33,589 nucleotides of DNA from Clostridium sp. HBUAS56010 (GTDB lineage: Bacteria; Bacillota; Clostridia; Lachnospirales; Lachnospiraceae). Positions 1 through 7,827 of this stretch are shown here, piece after piece (positions within the stretch are counted from its first letter, which is position 1; each line of letters begins with the position of its first letter). The stretch spans positions 266,107-299,695 of the forward strand of contig NZ_SULJ01000003.1 of the NCBI RefSeq assembly GCF_007115105.1, in the 5' to 3' direction. The position numbers and the translations under genes were made by a program. The notes beneath the pieces are model-generated. The model saw only the letters and a list, made by a program, of their open reading frames with translations. It was not told the DNA's origin and did not search any database.

Positions 1-2208
1 TCCCCCTACAATTCCAAGGCGGTAAGCATCCTCTCCACGCATTCCAATACTTGCAAGATCCAGGAAATTATCAAGCTGTTTTTTCAATAAACCAGCTTCT
101 CCGCGGGTTGTTTTATATATCAGCTCTATCCCTTCTACCGCTCTCTTTCCATCCTTTGAAAGCGTTGCCCCAAGTTTCAATCCTCCCCTCATTGCCAGTT
201 TTCCACCTGCTCCTATCATATCACCGACTACTGGCAAGGCTCCTATGAGCGAAAAGGTCGCTTCCCAGCCCTTCCCCCGGGCTGCATAGATAACCGCATT
301 TAGAAGGTCTGCAGGTGGGAATATAATTCCCACAACACTAATCACATCCTGGAGTCCATCCATTGTCTGCATATATTCCCAGAACTTCTTAGCCTTTGTT
401 TTTCCATAAATCTCATCCAGCCAGGTTTCATAATAATTCAGGATCGGATGGCCGACTGGATTCTTATAATCCCCCTTTCCATACACATTCTTCTCAAAAT
501 AATCAAACAGTTCTTCGCTATACAGAATATCATTATATCCGCTTCTACGCACCACACTTCCATCAGACGCAAATAAGGGCGGTACGGATTTCTTTGACTT
601 CTCATACATTCCTAAGAGAACTTCCACTGCCTCCTCTTTTACAATCTCATGGGGCTCATTTTCAGGACTCTCTACGTGGATTTCCTCCGCTTTGAAATGA
701 ACTTCCTCCGGTAACAGCAGGATTCCGCTCTCTTCACAGCTAATCCATACATATTCCCCAGCTTTCATTTCTACATTTTTTCCATGACCCAGGATCTCCT
801 CTGTCTCCAATGACAGATTTCCGGAACTGGATATATGAATGCCGCCTCCCGTAACACTTAGTCTGGTCTGTTTTCCATTTGACAGACTGACCCCACTTTC
901 ATTGAGGACTAACTTCTGGTTTCCCGGAGTTGTCCAGCTCTTTGTCTTTGAAATTGCCTGAGGTGCTCTTTGAGAGGCTTTCTGAGAAGCTTTCTGAGAG
1001 GACATTGCCGGTACCCCTCCATGATCCGCCGCCATTGGAAGGTTTCCCTCTTTTTGCTCCCCCTTTGCCTCTTCCGCAGCGGCTTCCTCTGCGGATTTTT
1101 CTACAATAGACGTTATCCTTTCTTCCCCGGCATCGGTTCCTCCCAGAATATATCGGTCTTCCTCCCTTGCAGTTGGAAAATACAGATACTGACTGTCCCC
1201 TTTTTCCGGCTGACCGCTATAGCCTTTTCCTGCTCCTGCATAATAAACAGGCTGCACGTGCCAACTTTCCTTTTTTCCCTCTTCTGCGTCGGTTTTTAAC
1301 TCAAGTCTGGTGGACGTAAAAGAACTTGCCAGCACCTGCCCTCTTATCGCTGCACCCGCCAGTTTTAAGTTGTCCATGCGCTCCATTTTGCAATTCTGGG
1401 CTGGTCTTACATGATAAGCATGAAGCCACTCCCCCCTTTTTAAGCAGGAGTGTTTCTCTGTAACCACCAGAGGAATATTTAAAAATTCCACCAGATCTCC
1501 CAGACAATAATCTTCATAGCAGTCCCTGACCTCAATTTCTAACCCCTTTGACAGCCCTCCTGTAGTCTTATTATCAAGGGTTTCAACCTTTTTTTCAAGA
1601 TTTTTTTTAATCCGGTACTGATTTGAGTTTAAAGAATGTGGCTTTCTCCCGACAGGCAGGCCAATAAACATCTTGGCTCCTGGAAAACGTATCTCTGGAA
1701 CCACCGGATGCCCATAAAAAGAAGCAATTCTTCGTAAAAACTCCCAGTCACTTTCACGGTATTGCATCAGAAATCTGCCAACCGGCTCATCACGCCCCTC
1801 ACGACTCCAGATATAAGCTGCCTTGTAAGGAGAGAGAATGCTCCGGACCAATGCCCCATATGTATTGCTTTCCTGCTGAAAGGAACGGTCTTTCTTATTC
1901 CTGTCCATAAGAATCGTATAGGAGTAAGCTTCCAACTCTACGGCTGACCTTCCACCAATCTGTAAAAAAACGGAGGAAGTAACAATTCCCGAAAATATCG
2001 GTTCCTGCTCTCTTCCTTTGGGAATCAGGGCAACCGGCATATCCTTCCACTGCGTACTGTTCTCATCCCATTCACTTTCCGACTGCAGCCATACCAGTGC
2101 CTTTAAGACACCATGGCTCCCCATACTCTGGTGAAGAGCTGCCTTTTCCAGGGAACCAAAACATTCCTTTCCTGTCAGCTGCAAATTTCCCTGTTCCAGA
2201 ATTTCCAT
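1..2208 (-). CDS. VgrG-like spike protein with C-terminal polymorphic-toxin extension (vgrG2), 3' end beyond window
   Basis: Open reading frame checked codon by codon from 2208 to the left edge with no stop; 736 residues are visible. Residues about 1-400 form a VgrG/phage gpD-like base. It shares with the neighbouring vgrG1 the motif DRNKKxRSFQ (102-111) and QYxExDWEFLxRIAS (149-163). A low-complexity linker repeating QKAS follows, then beta-rich repeats (about 420-515) like a spike needle. From about 517 there is an extra domain absent from vgrG1. It contains a hydrophobic Gly/Pro-rich stretch (about 617-670; PPADLLNAVIYAARGKGWEA, then SLIGALPVVGD), which looks like the pre-toxin segment of polymorphic toxins. 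The toxin tip itself would lie left of base 1. ATG 2208 is chosen because AGGGGG sits 7 bases upstream; ATG 2214 overlaps the previous stop but is too close to that site. Inferred role: spike that carries a toxin into a target cell. Last visible gene of the operon. Confidence 0.8.
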   Translation of the reverse strand, partial: MEILEQGNLQLTGKECFGSLEKAALHQSMGSHGVLKALVWLQSESEWDENSTQWKDMPVALIPKGREQEPIFSGIVTSSVFLQIGGRSAVELEAYSYTILMDRNKKDRSFQQESNTYGALVRSILSPYKAAYIWSREGRDEPVGRFLMQYRESDWEFLRRIASFYGHPVVPEIRFPGAKMFIGLPVGRKPHSLNSNQYRIKKNLEKKVETLDNKTTGGLSKGLEIEVRDCYEDYCLGDLVEFLNIPLVVTEKHSCLKRGEWLHAYHVRPAQNCKMERMDNLKLAGAAIRGQVLASSFTSTRLELKTDAEEGKKESWHVQPVYYAGAGKGYSGQPEKGDSQYLYFPTAREEDRYILGGTDAGEERITSIVEKSAEEAAAEEAKGEQKEGNLPMAADHGGVPAMSSQKASQKASQRAPQAISKTKSWTTPGNQKLVLNESGVSLSNGKQTRLSVTGGGIHISSSGNLSLETEEILGHGKNVEMKAGEYVWISCEESGILLLPEEVHFKAEEIHVESPENEPHEIVKEEAVEVLLGMYEKSKKSVPPLFASDGSVVRRSGYNDILYSEELFDYFEKNVYGKGDYKNPVGHPILNYYETWLDEIYGKTKAKKFWEYMQTMDGLQDVISVVGIIFPPADLLNAVIYAARGKGWEATFSLIGALPVVGDMIGAGGKLAMRGGLKLGATLSKDGKRAVEGIELIYKTTRGEAGLLKKQLDNFLDLASIGMRGEDAYRLGIVGG

Positions 2209-2210
2209 AC

Positions 2211-3371
2211 TCATTCCCCCTTCTTTGTATCCTCCTCCAATGTCTTGAGAAATAAATCCGTCACCTTACTGGCTCTTTCTGCCTGTTGTTCTGCAATGTT
2301 ACCAACCTTGTACCATTTTTCCTCATCATAAGGCATTCTGCTTTGTATCCTGCCTGAAATCATGTCTCGCAAGACTCCCATATTCTGTTCTTCTACAGAC
2401 AGCTTGTCCGGATCATATGCCCGATCCATGCAATATCTGTCTCTCCACTCCTGCACCGGGGCGTCCACATATGCCTTATATCTGCCATAGCCGTCATAAT
2501 CCGGACTGTTGTACTGCTTCAGGAAATCAGTTAAAGAATCATAGGAGCTCTTTCCACGCTCCTGCTGACATGCTTCCAAATAGCCATTATACATTCCCCT
2601 GTCTTCGATCATGGTCTGTGATACACAGTCCCACGCATCAGCCGACTCATTAAGAGCCTTATTAATTCCCATCATATATCCTAAATCAATGGGTCCTCTC
2701 TCTCCATCCTGAATGTAAAGCCCACGTTCGAAATAATTAAATAAATGGGGATCTGTTTTTTCCAGATAGGAACAAAAACCACGATTTATCTCATTACTCT
2801 TGTAATCCCAAAATGTATCCGTCTCCAAATATCCATTCCACAGCAATACACTGTCCATGATTCCAGCCTTTTTCTTTGGAGAAATGTTATGTTCACTCAT
2901 ATATGTGTCAACCATGTCGTTTAATTGTTCCAAACGTTCCAGCATTTCCTGCGCCGGGATTTCTTCTTCCTGTCCAGAATCAACCAGGGAAATAATCCCT
3001 AACCCAGTTCCGCAGATTGTCCAGCCGTCCTCCAAGAGGGCCTTATATCCTCCCAGAAATACATCATCTTTTGTGTTCTGCCACTGCAGTTGTACGAACA
3101 TCTCACACGGAAATATGCCACCTAAAGCCAACTGCTGCAAACTTTTCATTTGATCCAGTACATTTCTGGTTTCTTTATTTGATTGGATAAAAAAGGGACT
3201 TCTGCATGATCCAAAGGTGCCTTTACAGCATAACTTTCCAATATCACATTCACTGGCAATGCCTTTCTCCCCACTGAATATATGGCGGTCATCCCATGGT
3301 TTTAATTCACAGGTTTTATTGCCATACTGGCAGCTTAAAAGAGCATCTTCTATTACATATTTTTTTGACAT
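2211..3371 (-). CDS. DUF4280 (PAAR-like) spike-tip protein with long helical C-terminal extension
   Basis: 386 residues. The N-terminal 145 or so match the DUF4280/PAAR-like pattern: an early Cys, a Cys-rich FGSC-type turn (CDIGKLCCKGTFGSC), then W-x-N-x-K-x-D-V, GGYKALL and a closing GIISLVDSGQ. Family knowledge: DUF4280 proteins are thought to cap VgrG-like spikes and to bring effectors. The remaining 240 residues are charged and mostly helical, rich in Tyr and Trp. I cannot assign them; they could be an effector or an adaptor. A GTG at 3380 overlaps the previous stop, but AGGAG lies 8 bases before ATG 3371, so 3371 is preferred. The stop overlaps the vgrG2 start region, which implies translational coupling and a joint function. 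Confidence 0.75.
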   Translation of the reverse strand: MSKKYVIEDALLSCQYGNKTCELKPWDDRHIFSGEKGIASECDIGKLCCKGTFGSCRSPFFIQSNKETRNVLDQMKSLQQLALGGIFPCEMFVQLQWQNTKDDVFLGGYKALLEDGWTICGTGLGIISLVDSGQEEEIPAQEMLERLEQLNDMVDTYMSEHNISPKKKAGIMDSVLLWNGYLETDTFWDYKSNEINRGFCSYLEKTDPHLFNYFERGLYIQDGERGPIDLGYMMGINKALNESADAWDCVSQTMIEDRGMYNGYLEACQQERGKSSYDSLTDFLKQYNSPDYDGYGRYKAYVDAPVQEWRDRYCMDRAYDPDKLSVEEQNMGVLRDMISGRIQSRMPYDEEKWYKVGNIAEQQAERASKVTDLFLKTLEEDTKKGE

Positions 3372-3376
3372 CTCAT

Positions 3377-3886
3377 TCACTCCTGACCTGTTTTAATCTT
3401 TGACCAGTTAAATCCAGTTATATTTTCCCTTATCATTACCTCCAGCACATCATCAGAAACAATCAGCCAGATGCGCCGGATGGTCTGGATGCCAAATACC
3501 CTGTTTGCACCAATGATTTTTTTATCCAGATACAGCTCCTTAATATCCCCATTTTTATGATATGTGGTATCGGGATGAACTCCATCCAGAATTCTTGGCA
3601 TAACAAAACAATAAGGAAAAATCCGTCTCTGCTCAACATTTCCAAATGCGCAGGGGTGATATCTTCCGCCTTTTTGATACTTCTTCCAGATGACTTTCAC
3701 ATGGTCTGATACCAGAAATGAATCAGACATATAAATTGGAAGAAATACAGACGGTTCTTTTGAATCTTCTGAAATTCCTGGCAGAAAAAACGGTTCCGTT
3801 CTCCCCCACAGATCGGTTGGATGCGGAAACCTTGGCTTTATCACATTCAGCCAATTATCCTTTTGGGTAATTCTATAATAATCCAT
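3377..3886 (-). CDS. Imm11/DUF1629-like protein, possible immunity protein
   Basis: 169 residues, soluble, no signal peptide. Two segments resemble the Imm11/DUF1629 family: SDSFLVSDHVKVIWKKY near residue 53, and a C-terminal block with GANRVFGI followed by IWLIVSDDVLEVM and ENITGFNW. In the family these correspond to the F-hydrophobic-S-x-x-V-K repeat and the closing L-T-G-V-x-F. Many such proteins are immunity partners of polymorphic toxins. Here the gene lies upstream of the DUF4280 protein and vgrG2, whereas immunity genes usually follow their toxin, so a structural or adaptor role is also open. It overlaps the preceding gene by 14 bases and has an AGGTGG site before ATG. The family match is from memory of the pattern. 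Confidence 0.6.
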   Translation of the reverse strand: MDYYRITQKDNWLNVIKPRFPHPTDLWGRTEPFFLPGISEDSKEPSVFLPIYMSDSFLVSDHVKVIWKKYQKGGRYHPCAFGNVEQRRIFPYCFVMPRILDGVHPDTTYHKNGDIKELYLDKKIIGANRVFGIQTIRRIWLIVSDDVLEVMIRENITGFNWSKIKTGQE

Positions 3887-4499
3887 TCCACCACCTGCCT
3901 AGCTTTCTTGTATTTTCATTTACGTTAGCAATTGATTCAAAGGCTCCCCGGTATTCTCCCATCTGTATCTGGATTCCTTCAGACAGCTTAAATTCTCCAA
4001 ACTCCTCCAGATTAATAATGTCCATGATTGATTCTTCCAACAGATGTTTTACTAGCCCGTTGCAGGTGACCAGCTCGGCAAGGATGATACGGTCCAGTTC
4101 CATTCCACCAATTTTTTGAATATACTTTCTGCTTTCCGACACAATGCTTTTACAAAAATCCTGAAATGGTCCATAAAGCCAGTCCAGCCTTAACTCCTGT
4201 ACCGCAATGGGCTCCGAAAGATAAAACTCACTTCCAAAGGCTTCCAGAATATAAAAAGGTTCTCCGCTAAGAGACTTTAAACGAACCTGGGAAATCTGAA
4301 TATAACGGACTGGCTTTGTTGTTCTATCTTTATTTTCCAGGCAGGAGCGGAGTAATATCCTGAAATCATTTGTAAAGGCATCTATCTTTTTTTGTTTTAC
4401 TTCTATTTTTAAGTGGTTTAGAGCACTAAATAGAAAGTTTTGAGATATCTCTTTGACCTCCCGGTCTAAAAAAAGCTTTAAAGCCTCCTCTTTTCTCAT
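3873..4499 (-). CDS. Unknown protein of the VgrG/DUF4280 locus
   Basis: 208 residues, not recognised. It has no signal peptide or membrane segment and is predicted mixed alpha/beta. The N-terminus is helical and Lys/Glu-rich; a central stretch has alternating hydrophobics (RYIQISQVRL, FYILEAFGSEFYL), and the C-terminus ends in KLGRWWNGLL. The start is an ATG behind a G-rich site (GGGGGGCGG). It is embedded in a run of overlapping genes between two VgrG-like spikes. Its most economical role is a chaperone or adaptor that loads cargo on the spike, in the position where DUF1795, DUF2169 or DUF4123 adaptors sit in Gram-negative systems. That role is inferred from position only; I see no sequence similarity to those adaptors. 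Confidence 0.7.
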   Translation of the reverse strand: MRKEEALKLFLDREVKEISQNFLFSALNHLKIEVKQKKIDAFTNDFRILLRSCLENKDRTTKPVRYIQISQVRLKSLSGEPFYILEAFGSEFYLSEPIAVQELRLDWLYGPFQDFCKSIVSESRKYIQKIGGMELDRIILAELVTCNGLVKHLLEESIMDIINLEEFGEFKLSEGIQIQMGEYRGAFESIANVNENTRKLGRWWNGLL

Positions 4500-4508
4500 C
4501 CGCCCCCC

Positions 4509-4718
4509 CTATTTCTGGTCTTTATAACATTGACTTTTTATCATAGACTGGATTATGCTGTGGTGTCCGTTCTGCACCGCCTTTTCCATCTTGTTTCCTC
4601 CTGGAAAAAACACCTTACCTGCAACATGAAAGATGCCCTTTGATATGCTTTTTCCAAAATCATTTTTTATCTCAGACATTGCCATCGCCTGTTTGGGATT
4701 TGCTCCTGTTGTAATCAT
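4509..4718 (-). CDS. Small unknown protein of the VgrG locus
   Basis: 69 residues beginning MITTGANPKQAM. An upstream ATG at 4739 would overlap vgrG1 by 8 bases, but AAAGGAG lies 8 bases before ATG 4718, so 4718 is the likely start. The protein is basic (many Lys), contains a Gly-rich centre (KVFFPGGNK) and a His pair (NGHH), and lacks a signal peptide. No family is recognised. Its fixed place just after vgrG1 and before the 208-residue protein suggests it belongs to spike assembly or cargo loading; this is inference from gene order. Confidence 0.6.
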   Translation of the reverse strand: MITTGANPKQAMAMSEIKNDFGKSISKGIFHVAGKVFFPGGNKMEKAVQNGHHSIIQSMIKSQCYKDQK

Positions 4719-4731
4719 CTGCTTCTCTCCT

Positions 4732-6456
4732 TTATTCATTTATTTTTACATCTGTACTCTGAATTCCAATCTTCTCCGGCAGAATCTCCAATCCACTCTG
4801 GTCACAATAGATCTGGATTTTCTCTTCTGCTGAAATATTAAGGGTCTTACCAGCATTGAGGCTAATGTCGCCTGCGGCATGAAAGTTTATTTTGTTCTTG
4901 GAAGCAATTGTAATATTAGAACCGTCCAGACCAATAAAGGTTCCATCATTACATACAATGGAAACACTACCATTGGAGTCGTCCAAAATCACCATTTTCC
5001 CTCCTTTTGTACACAGGAATTTCGTATTTTCATTGGTCGCAAGGGTCTGAAAATCATAATCCGGCGGTGCTGCACTCCTGGGTCTGGAAAAAGTCTCTGC
5101 TCCACCTTTTTGAGAACCTCCCTGACCATTTCCCGACGGATCTTCCTCCTTTAGAAATTGCTCCTGATCCAAATCCTGATAGGTCACAGACGCATTAATC
5201 AGCCGACCATTCTGGGGATTTGCAAGCATTTCCAATATGGGTGTAATATCTCTTTCCTCAGCTTGTATATCCCTCCCCTGTCCTCCGGAATTCTGGCTTG
5301 CCTGTACACCAGACGCTGTGCCAGAACCAGACACACTTTGAGCGGAAGAATCAGCCTCAGATTTCTTCGGAACGGTTCTGACTGAATTCAGTACAAACGC
5401 ATGCCCCTCTGTTTGATCTGGAAAATACAAGTTTACACGATCCCCCTTCTCCGGCATGCAATAAAAGGTAGAATAAAAGGTAGAGTACGAGAACCAGCAA
5501 TTATTTTCACTCAATGCGTCCAGATCAAGAGACACCTGCAACTGATTATTCTTAACCGCTTTCACACTTCCTGGAAGGGACAAACCTGTTATAAAAGGAT
5601 TTATTTCCATGGGAACGTAAAATCCTGATTTTCCATATAAGTAACACTCCTGTGTGATCTGGTGGTTCTGAATCACAACATTGGACTTTTTCACATAACA
5701 CTTGATTCCTTTATAGATGACACAGTCACCAACTTCAAAAACAGGAATATCAAGCCGTTCTACCTTCCACTTGAAATATTGCTGCTCTCCCTGATAATCC
5801 TCTGCGGCTGTTTCTGATTTGTAGATGGAGCGATGGACAATCTGCACCTGCTGCTCCTCTTCCATCGGAATCTCAAATGCTTCGTTTTTCCAGATCGCGC
5901 CCATTGTAAATTTTGCACCTTTGGTCATATGACTGACAACCAGAGGAAGGTGAAGAAGGGAGGCGATTCTTTTGAGGAATTCCCAGTCTGTCTCATTGTA
6001 CTGCACCGTAAAACGGTTCAGACTCTTTCCAGATGCCTCCGAATTTAAGATGTAATTAGCTCCCTCATAATCCTTTAATATAAATTCAACCATGTCCTTA
6101 TATAAGGCGGTTTGATTCTGAAAGGACCGATACTTCTTATTCCTGTCCAGGAAGGAGCTAAATGATTTTGCTTCCAGATAAAGCTCCTGGTATTGTTCTC
6201 CTTCGGCTATACTTACCTGAATATCAATTTCAGTCACACAACCCCAGAATATGGTTTTAAGGGGGTCTCCACACTGAATCTGTATATCAGCTTTTGTGTC
6301 AGCCGTAACAAGCTGTCGGTAACTCTCCTCCCTTACAATCGCCTGGACCTTTAGCTTTGTATGATATCCTGTTTCTTTTTGGATATTTATGATAGGATTC
6401 ATTAAAAACAATTCTTGTTCATTCAGCATGATTCTAACACTCATATACTCTGCCAT
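4732..6456 (-). CDS. VgrG-like contractile-injection spike protein (vgrG1)
   Basis: 574 residues. The N-terminal base matches the VgrG/Pvc8/phage gpD fold, with SFLDRNKKYRSFQ (102-113) and VQYNETDWEFLKRIAS (151-166). A gp5-like OB segment follows (GDRVNLYFPDQTEG). Then comes a Ser/Gly-rich linker and a C-terminal beta-repeat needle (about 470-570; repeated [IV]-x-[IL]-x-x-x-[NG]). It ends without extra domain, so it is a bare spike, unlike vgrG2. Family role: trimeric spike that sits on the tube of a type VI-like or extracellular contractile particle. It is the first gene of the minus-strand operon, with AGGAGG four bases before ATG 6456. The peptide STFYSTFY near base 5470 is a 12-base tandem duplication. 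Confidence 0.85.
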   Translation of the reverse strand: MAEYMSVRIMLNEQELFLMNPIINIQKETGYHTKLKVQAIVREESYRQLVTADTKADIQIQCGDPLKTIFWGCVTEIDIQVSIAEGEQYQELYLEAKSFSSFLDRNKKYRSFQNQTALYKDMVEFILKDYEGANYILNSEASGKSLNRFTVQYNETDWEFLKRIASLLHLPLVVSHMTKGAKFTMGAIWKNEAFEIPMEEEQQVQIVHRSIYKSETAAEDYQGEQQYFKWKVERLDIPVFEVGDCVIYKGIKCYVKKSNVVIQNHQITQECYLYGKSGFYVPMEINPFITGLSLPGSVKAVKNNQLQVSLDLDALSENNCWFSYSTFYSTFYCMPEKGDRVNLYFPDQTEGHAFVLNSVRTVPKKSEADSSAQSVSGSGTASGVQASQNSGGQGRDIQAEERDITPILEMLANPQNGRLINASVTYQDLDQEQFLKEEDPSGNGQGGSQKGGAETFSRPRSAAPPDYDFQTLATNENTKFLCTKGGKMVILDDSNGSVSIVCNDGTFIGLDGSNITIASKNKINFHAAGDISLNAGKTLNISAEEKIQIYCDQSGLEILPEKIGIQSTDVKINE

Positions 6457-6493
6457 AAAACCTCCTTTTTTCCCATAATAAGTTTATTCTTCT

Positions 6494-6499
6494 ATTATA
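6494..6499 (-). promoter_or_regulatory. Possible -10 box for the vgrG1 operon
   Basis: A perfect TATAAT on the minus strand, 38 bases before the vgrG1 ATG. No convincing -35 box lies at 16-18 bases, so this is a weak call. Confidence 0.3.
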
Positions 6500-6573
6500 A
6501 TTGATTTTTACCTTCAAAAGGCGTTCATGTAAAAATTAACGCTCAATATGTAACTTTTGGTCTATTTCTGCAC

Positions 6574-6615
6574 AAAAAAAGGACCTCTCCCCTCTATTCC
6601 AAGGCAGAAATCCTT
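6574..6615 (-). terminator. Possible terminator after the acetyltransferase gene
   Basis: Minus strand: AAGGA pairs with TCCTT around an imperfect inner stem, followed by seven T. It lies just after the stop at 6639 and separates that gene from the vgrG1 operon. Confidence 0.4.
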
Positions 6616-6638
6616 CTTAAAACAGTATTTATATAGCA

Positions 6639-7247
6639 TTAATAATCCTGAACATCAAATCTCCGGTCCTTATAATAATAGTCCCGGTCTTCCGCTTTAA
6701 TTTCCCTAATTACCCTGCACGGATTGCCTGCCGCAATCACATTGGAAGGAATATCTTTTGTTACCACACTGCCGGAACCAACAACCACGTTGTCCCCTAT
6801 GGTTACCCCTGGATTAATCACCACATTCCCTCCAATCCAGACATTATTGCCAATGGTAACACTGATTCCATATTCATACCCCGAATTCCTGGAATCGGGA
6901 TGAATGGGATGACCTGCCGTAAAAATAGAAACATTAGGAGCAAACATCACATTATCCCCTATCACCACTTTTGCCACATCAAGAATGGTGCAGTTAAAAT
7001 TGGAATAGAAGTTATCTCCAACCTCGATGTTTTTCCCATAGTCACAGAAAAATGGCTGTTCCATATGAATATCTTTTCCTGATTTTCCAAGGATGCTGCG
7101 AATAACCCGTTCTGCCCCGGCTCGGTCTGTTGGGGAAAGGGTATTGTATTCCCGGATTTTTATCTTGTTTTCCATCCGTTCTTCTCCCAGCCCGTCAAGC
7201 CATGCCTTATAAGGAAGACCTGCAAGCATTCTTTCTTTCTGATTCAT
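6639..7247 (-). CDS. Sugar O-acetyltransferase (maltose/galactoside acetyltransferase family)
   Basis: 202 residues, left-handed beta-helix enzyme of the LacA/Maa/NodL group, which moves acetyl from acetyl-CoA to a sugar hydroxyl. An N-terminal Maa-type helical segment (KERMLAGLPYKAW) precedes hexapeptide repeats such as IGDNVMFAPNVSI, IGNNVWIGGNVVI and IGDNVVVGSGSVV. The His of TAGHPIH is the expected catalytic base, and AAGNPCRVIREI ends the fold. A longer reading starts at 7295, but AGGAGG sits 9 bases before ATG 7247, so I take 7247. The gene is monocistronic by spacing. The substrate cannot be told from sequence. Confidence 0.9.
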   Translation of the reverse strand: MNQKERMLAGLPYKAWLDGLGEERMENKIKIREYNTLSPTDRAGAERVIRSILGKSGKDIHMEQPFFCDYGKNIEVGDNFYSNFNCTILDVAKVVIGDNVMFAPNVSIFTAGHPIHPDSRNSGYEYGISVTIGNNVWIGGNVVINPGVTIGDNVVVGSGSVVTKDIPSNVIAAGNPCRVIREIKAEDRDYYYKDRRFDVQDY

Positions 7248-7439
7248 TCCGGATTTCCTCCTTTTTATAAAATATATTCCAGTCTGTTTTATCAAGACTT
7301 TTGTGAACTCATTTTTCCATTACGCTATCCAGGAAAATGCCTCCATTACCCATCTTCCTCTGGTTTTCACAGAAACATCCAGTATACTTCCCTAAATAAA
7401 TCCTGTAAAATAAATAAAAAGGAAGAAGGAGTACATATC

Positions 7440-7610
7440 ATGTCAAATTTTTATCATAACAAACATAATTCTGAGCAGAAGGGGATTGCCATGGGTATCT
7501 GCATGGGGTTAATCTTAGGTGCTCTGTTTAATAATCTGGGAATCGGGTTAATTATGGGCATCTCTTTTGGATTACTATATGACCGGGGTCTCTTTAAAGG
7601 GAAGCAGTAA
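7440..7610 (+). CDS. Small glycine-rich membrane peptide
   Basis: 56 residues, starting MSNFYHNKHNSEQKG. After a polar N-terminus it has one hydrophobic stretch (about residues 17-47) with Gly spaced every few residues (MGICMGLILGALF, NNLGIGLIMGISFG), like a glycine-zipper hairpin. It ends in a basic tail (FKGKQ). GGAAGAAGGAG lies 8-10 bases before ATG, and a clear terminator follows the stop, so it looks like a real short gene with its own transcript. Function unknown; the shape fits a membrane-inserted accessory peptide. Confidence 0.65.
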   Translation: MSNFYHNKHNSEQKGIAMGICMGLILGALFNNLGIGLIMGISFGLLYDRGLFKGKQ

Positions 7611-7645
7611 CACACAATATGGCTAAGGATTAACCACTTTTTTAT

Positions 7646-7673
7646 GCCCTGAATGAATGATCAGGGCTTTTTT
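7646..7673 (+). terminator. Terminator after the 56-residue peptide gene
   Basis: GCCCTGA pairs perfectly with TCAGGGC around an 8-base loop, followed by six T. Confidence 0.75.
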
Positions 7674-7705
7674 CATATAGAAAAGTTCCTGGCTTATGAT
7701 TTTAA

Positions 7706-7734
7706 TTTACTTTATCGAACGATTTCACTATAAT
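7706..7734 (+). promoter_or_regulatory. Promoter for the flavodoxin gene
   Basis: TTTACT, 17 bases, TATAAT; the -10 is perfect. It lies about 95 bases before the flavodoxin start. Confidence 0.55.
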
Positions 7735-7827
7735 ATAACTATTCAGGTCTATCTAAACATTCCTTGATCCTGTCTGCAATTAAGTAACCATAAATCCATG
7801 CCTGTATCGAATATGAGGGGAACTGTT

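Noticed and set aside
1-6456. A complete type VI secretion system
   Set aside because: Only spike, tip and accessory genes are visible; no sheath, tube, baseplate wedge or ClpV-like ATPase lies in the window.
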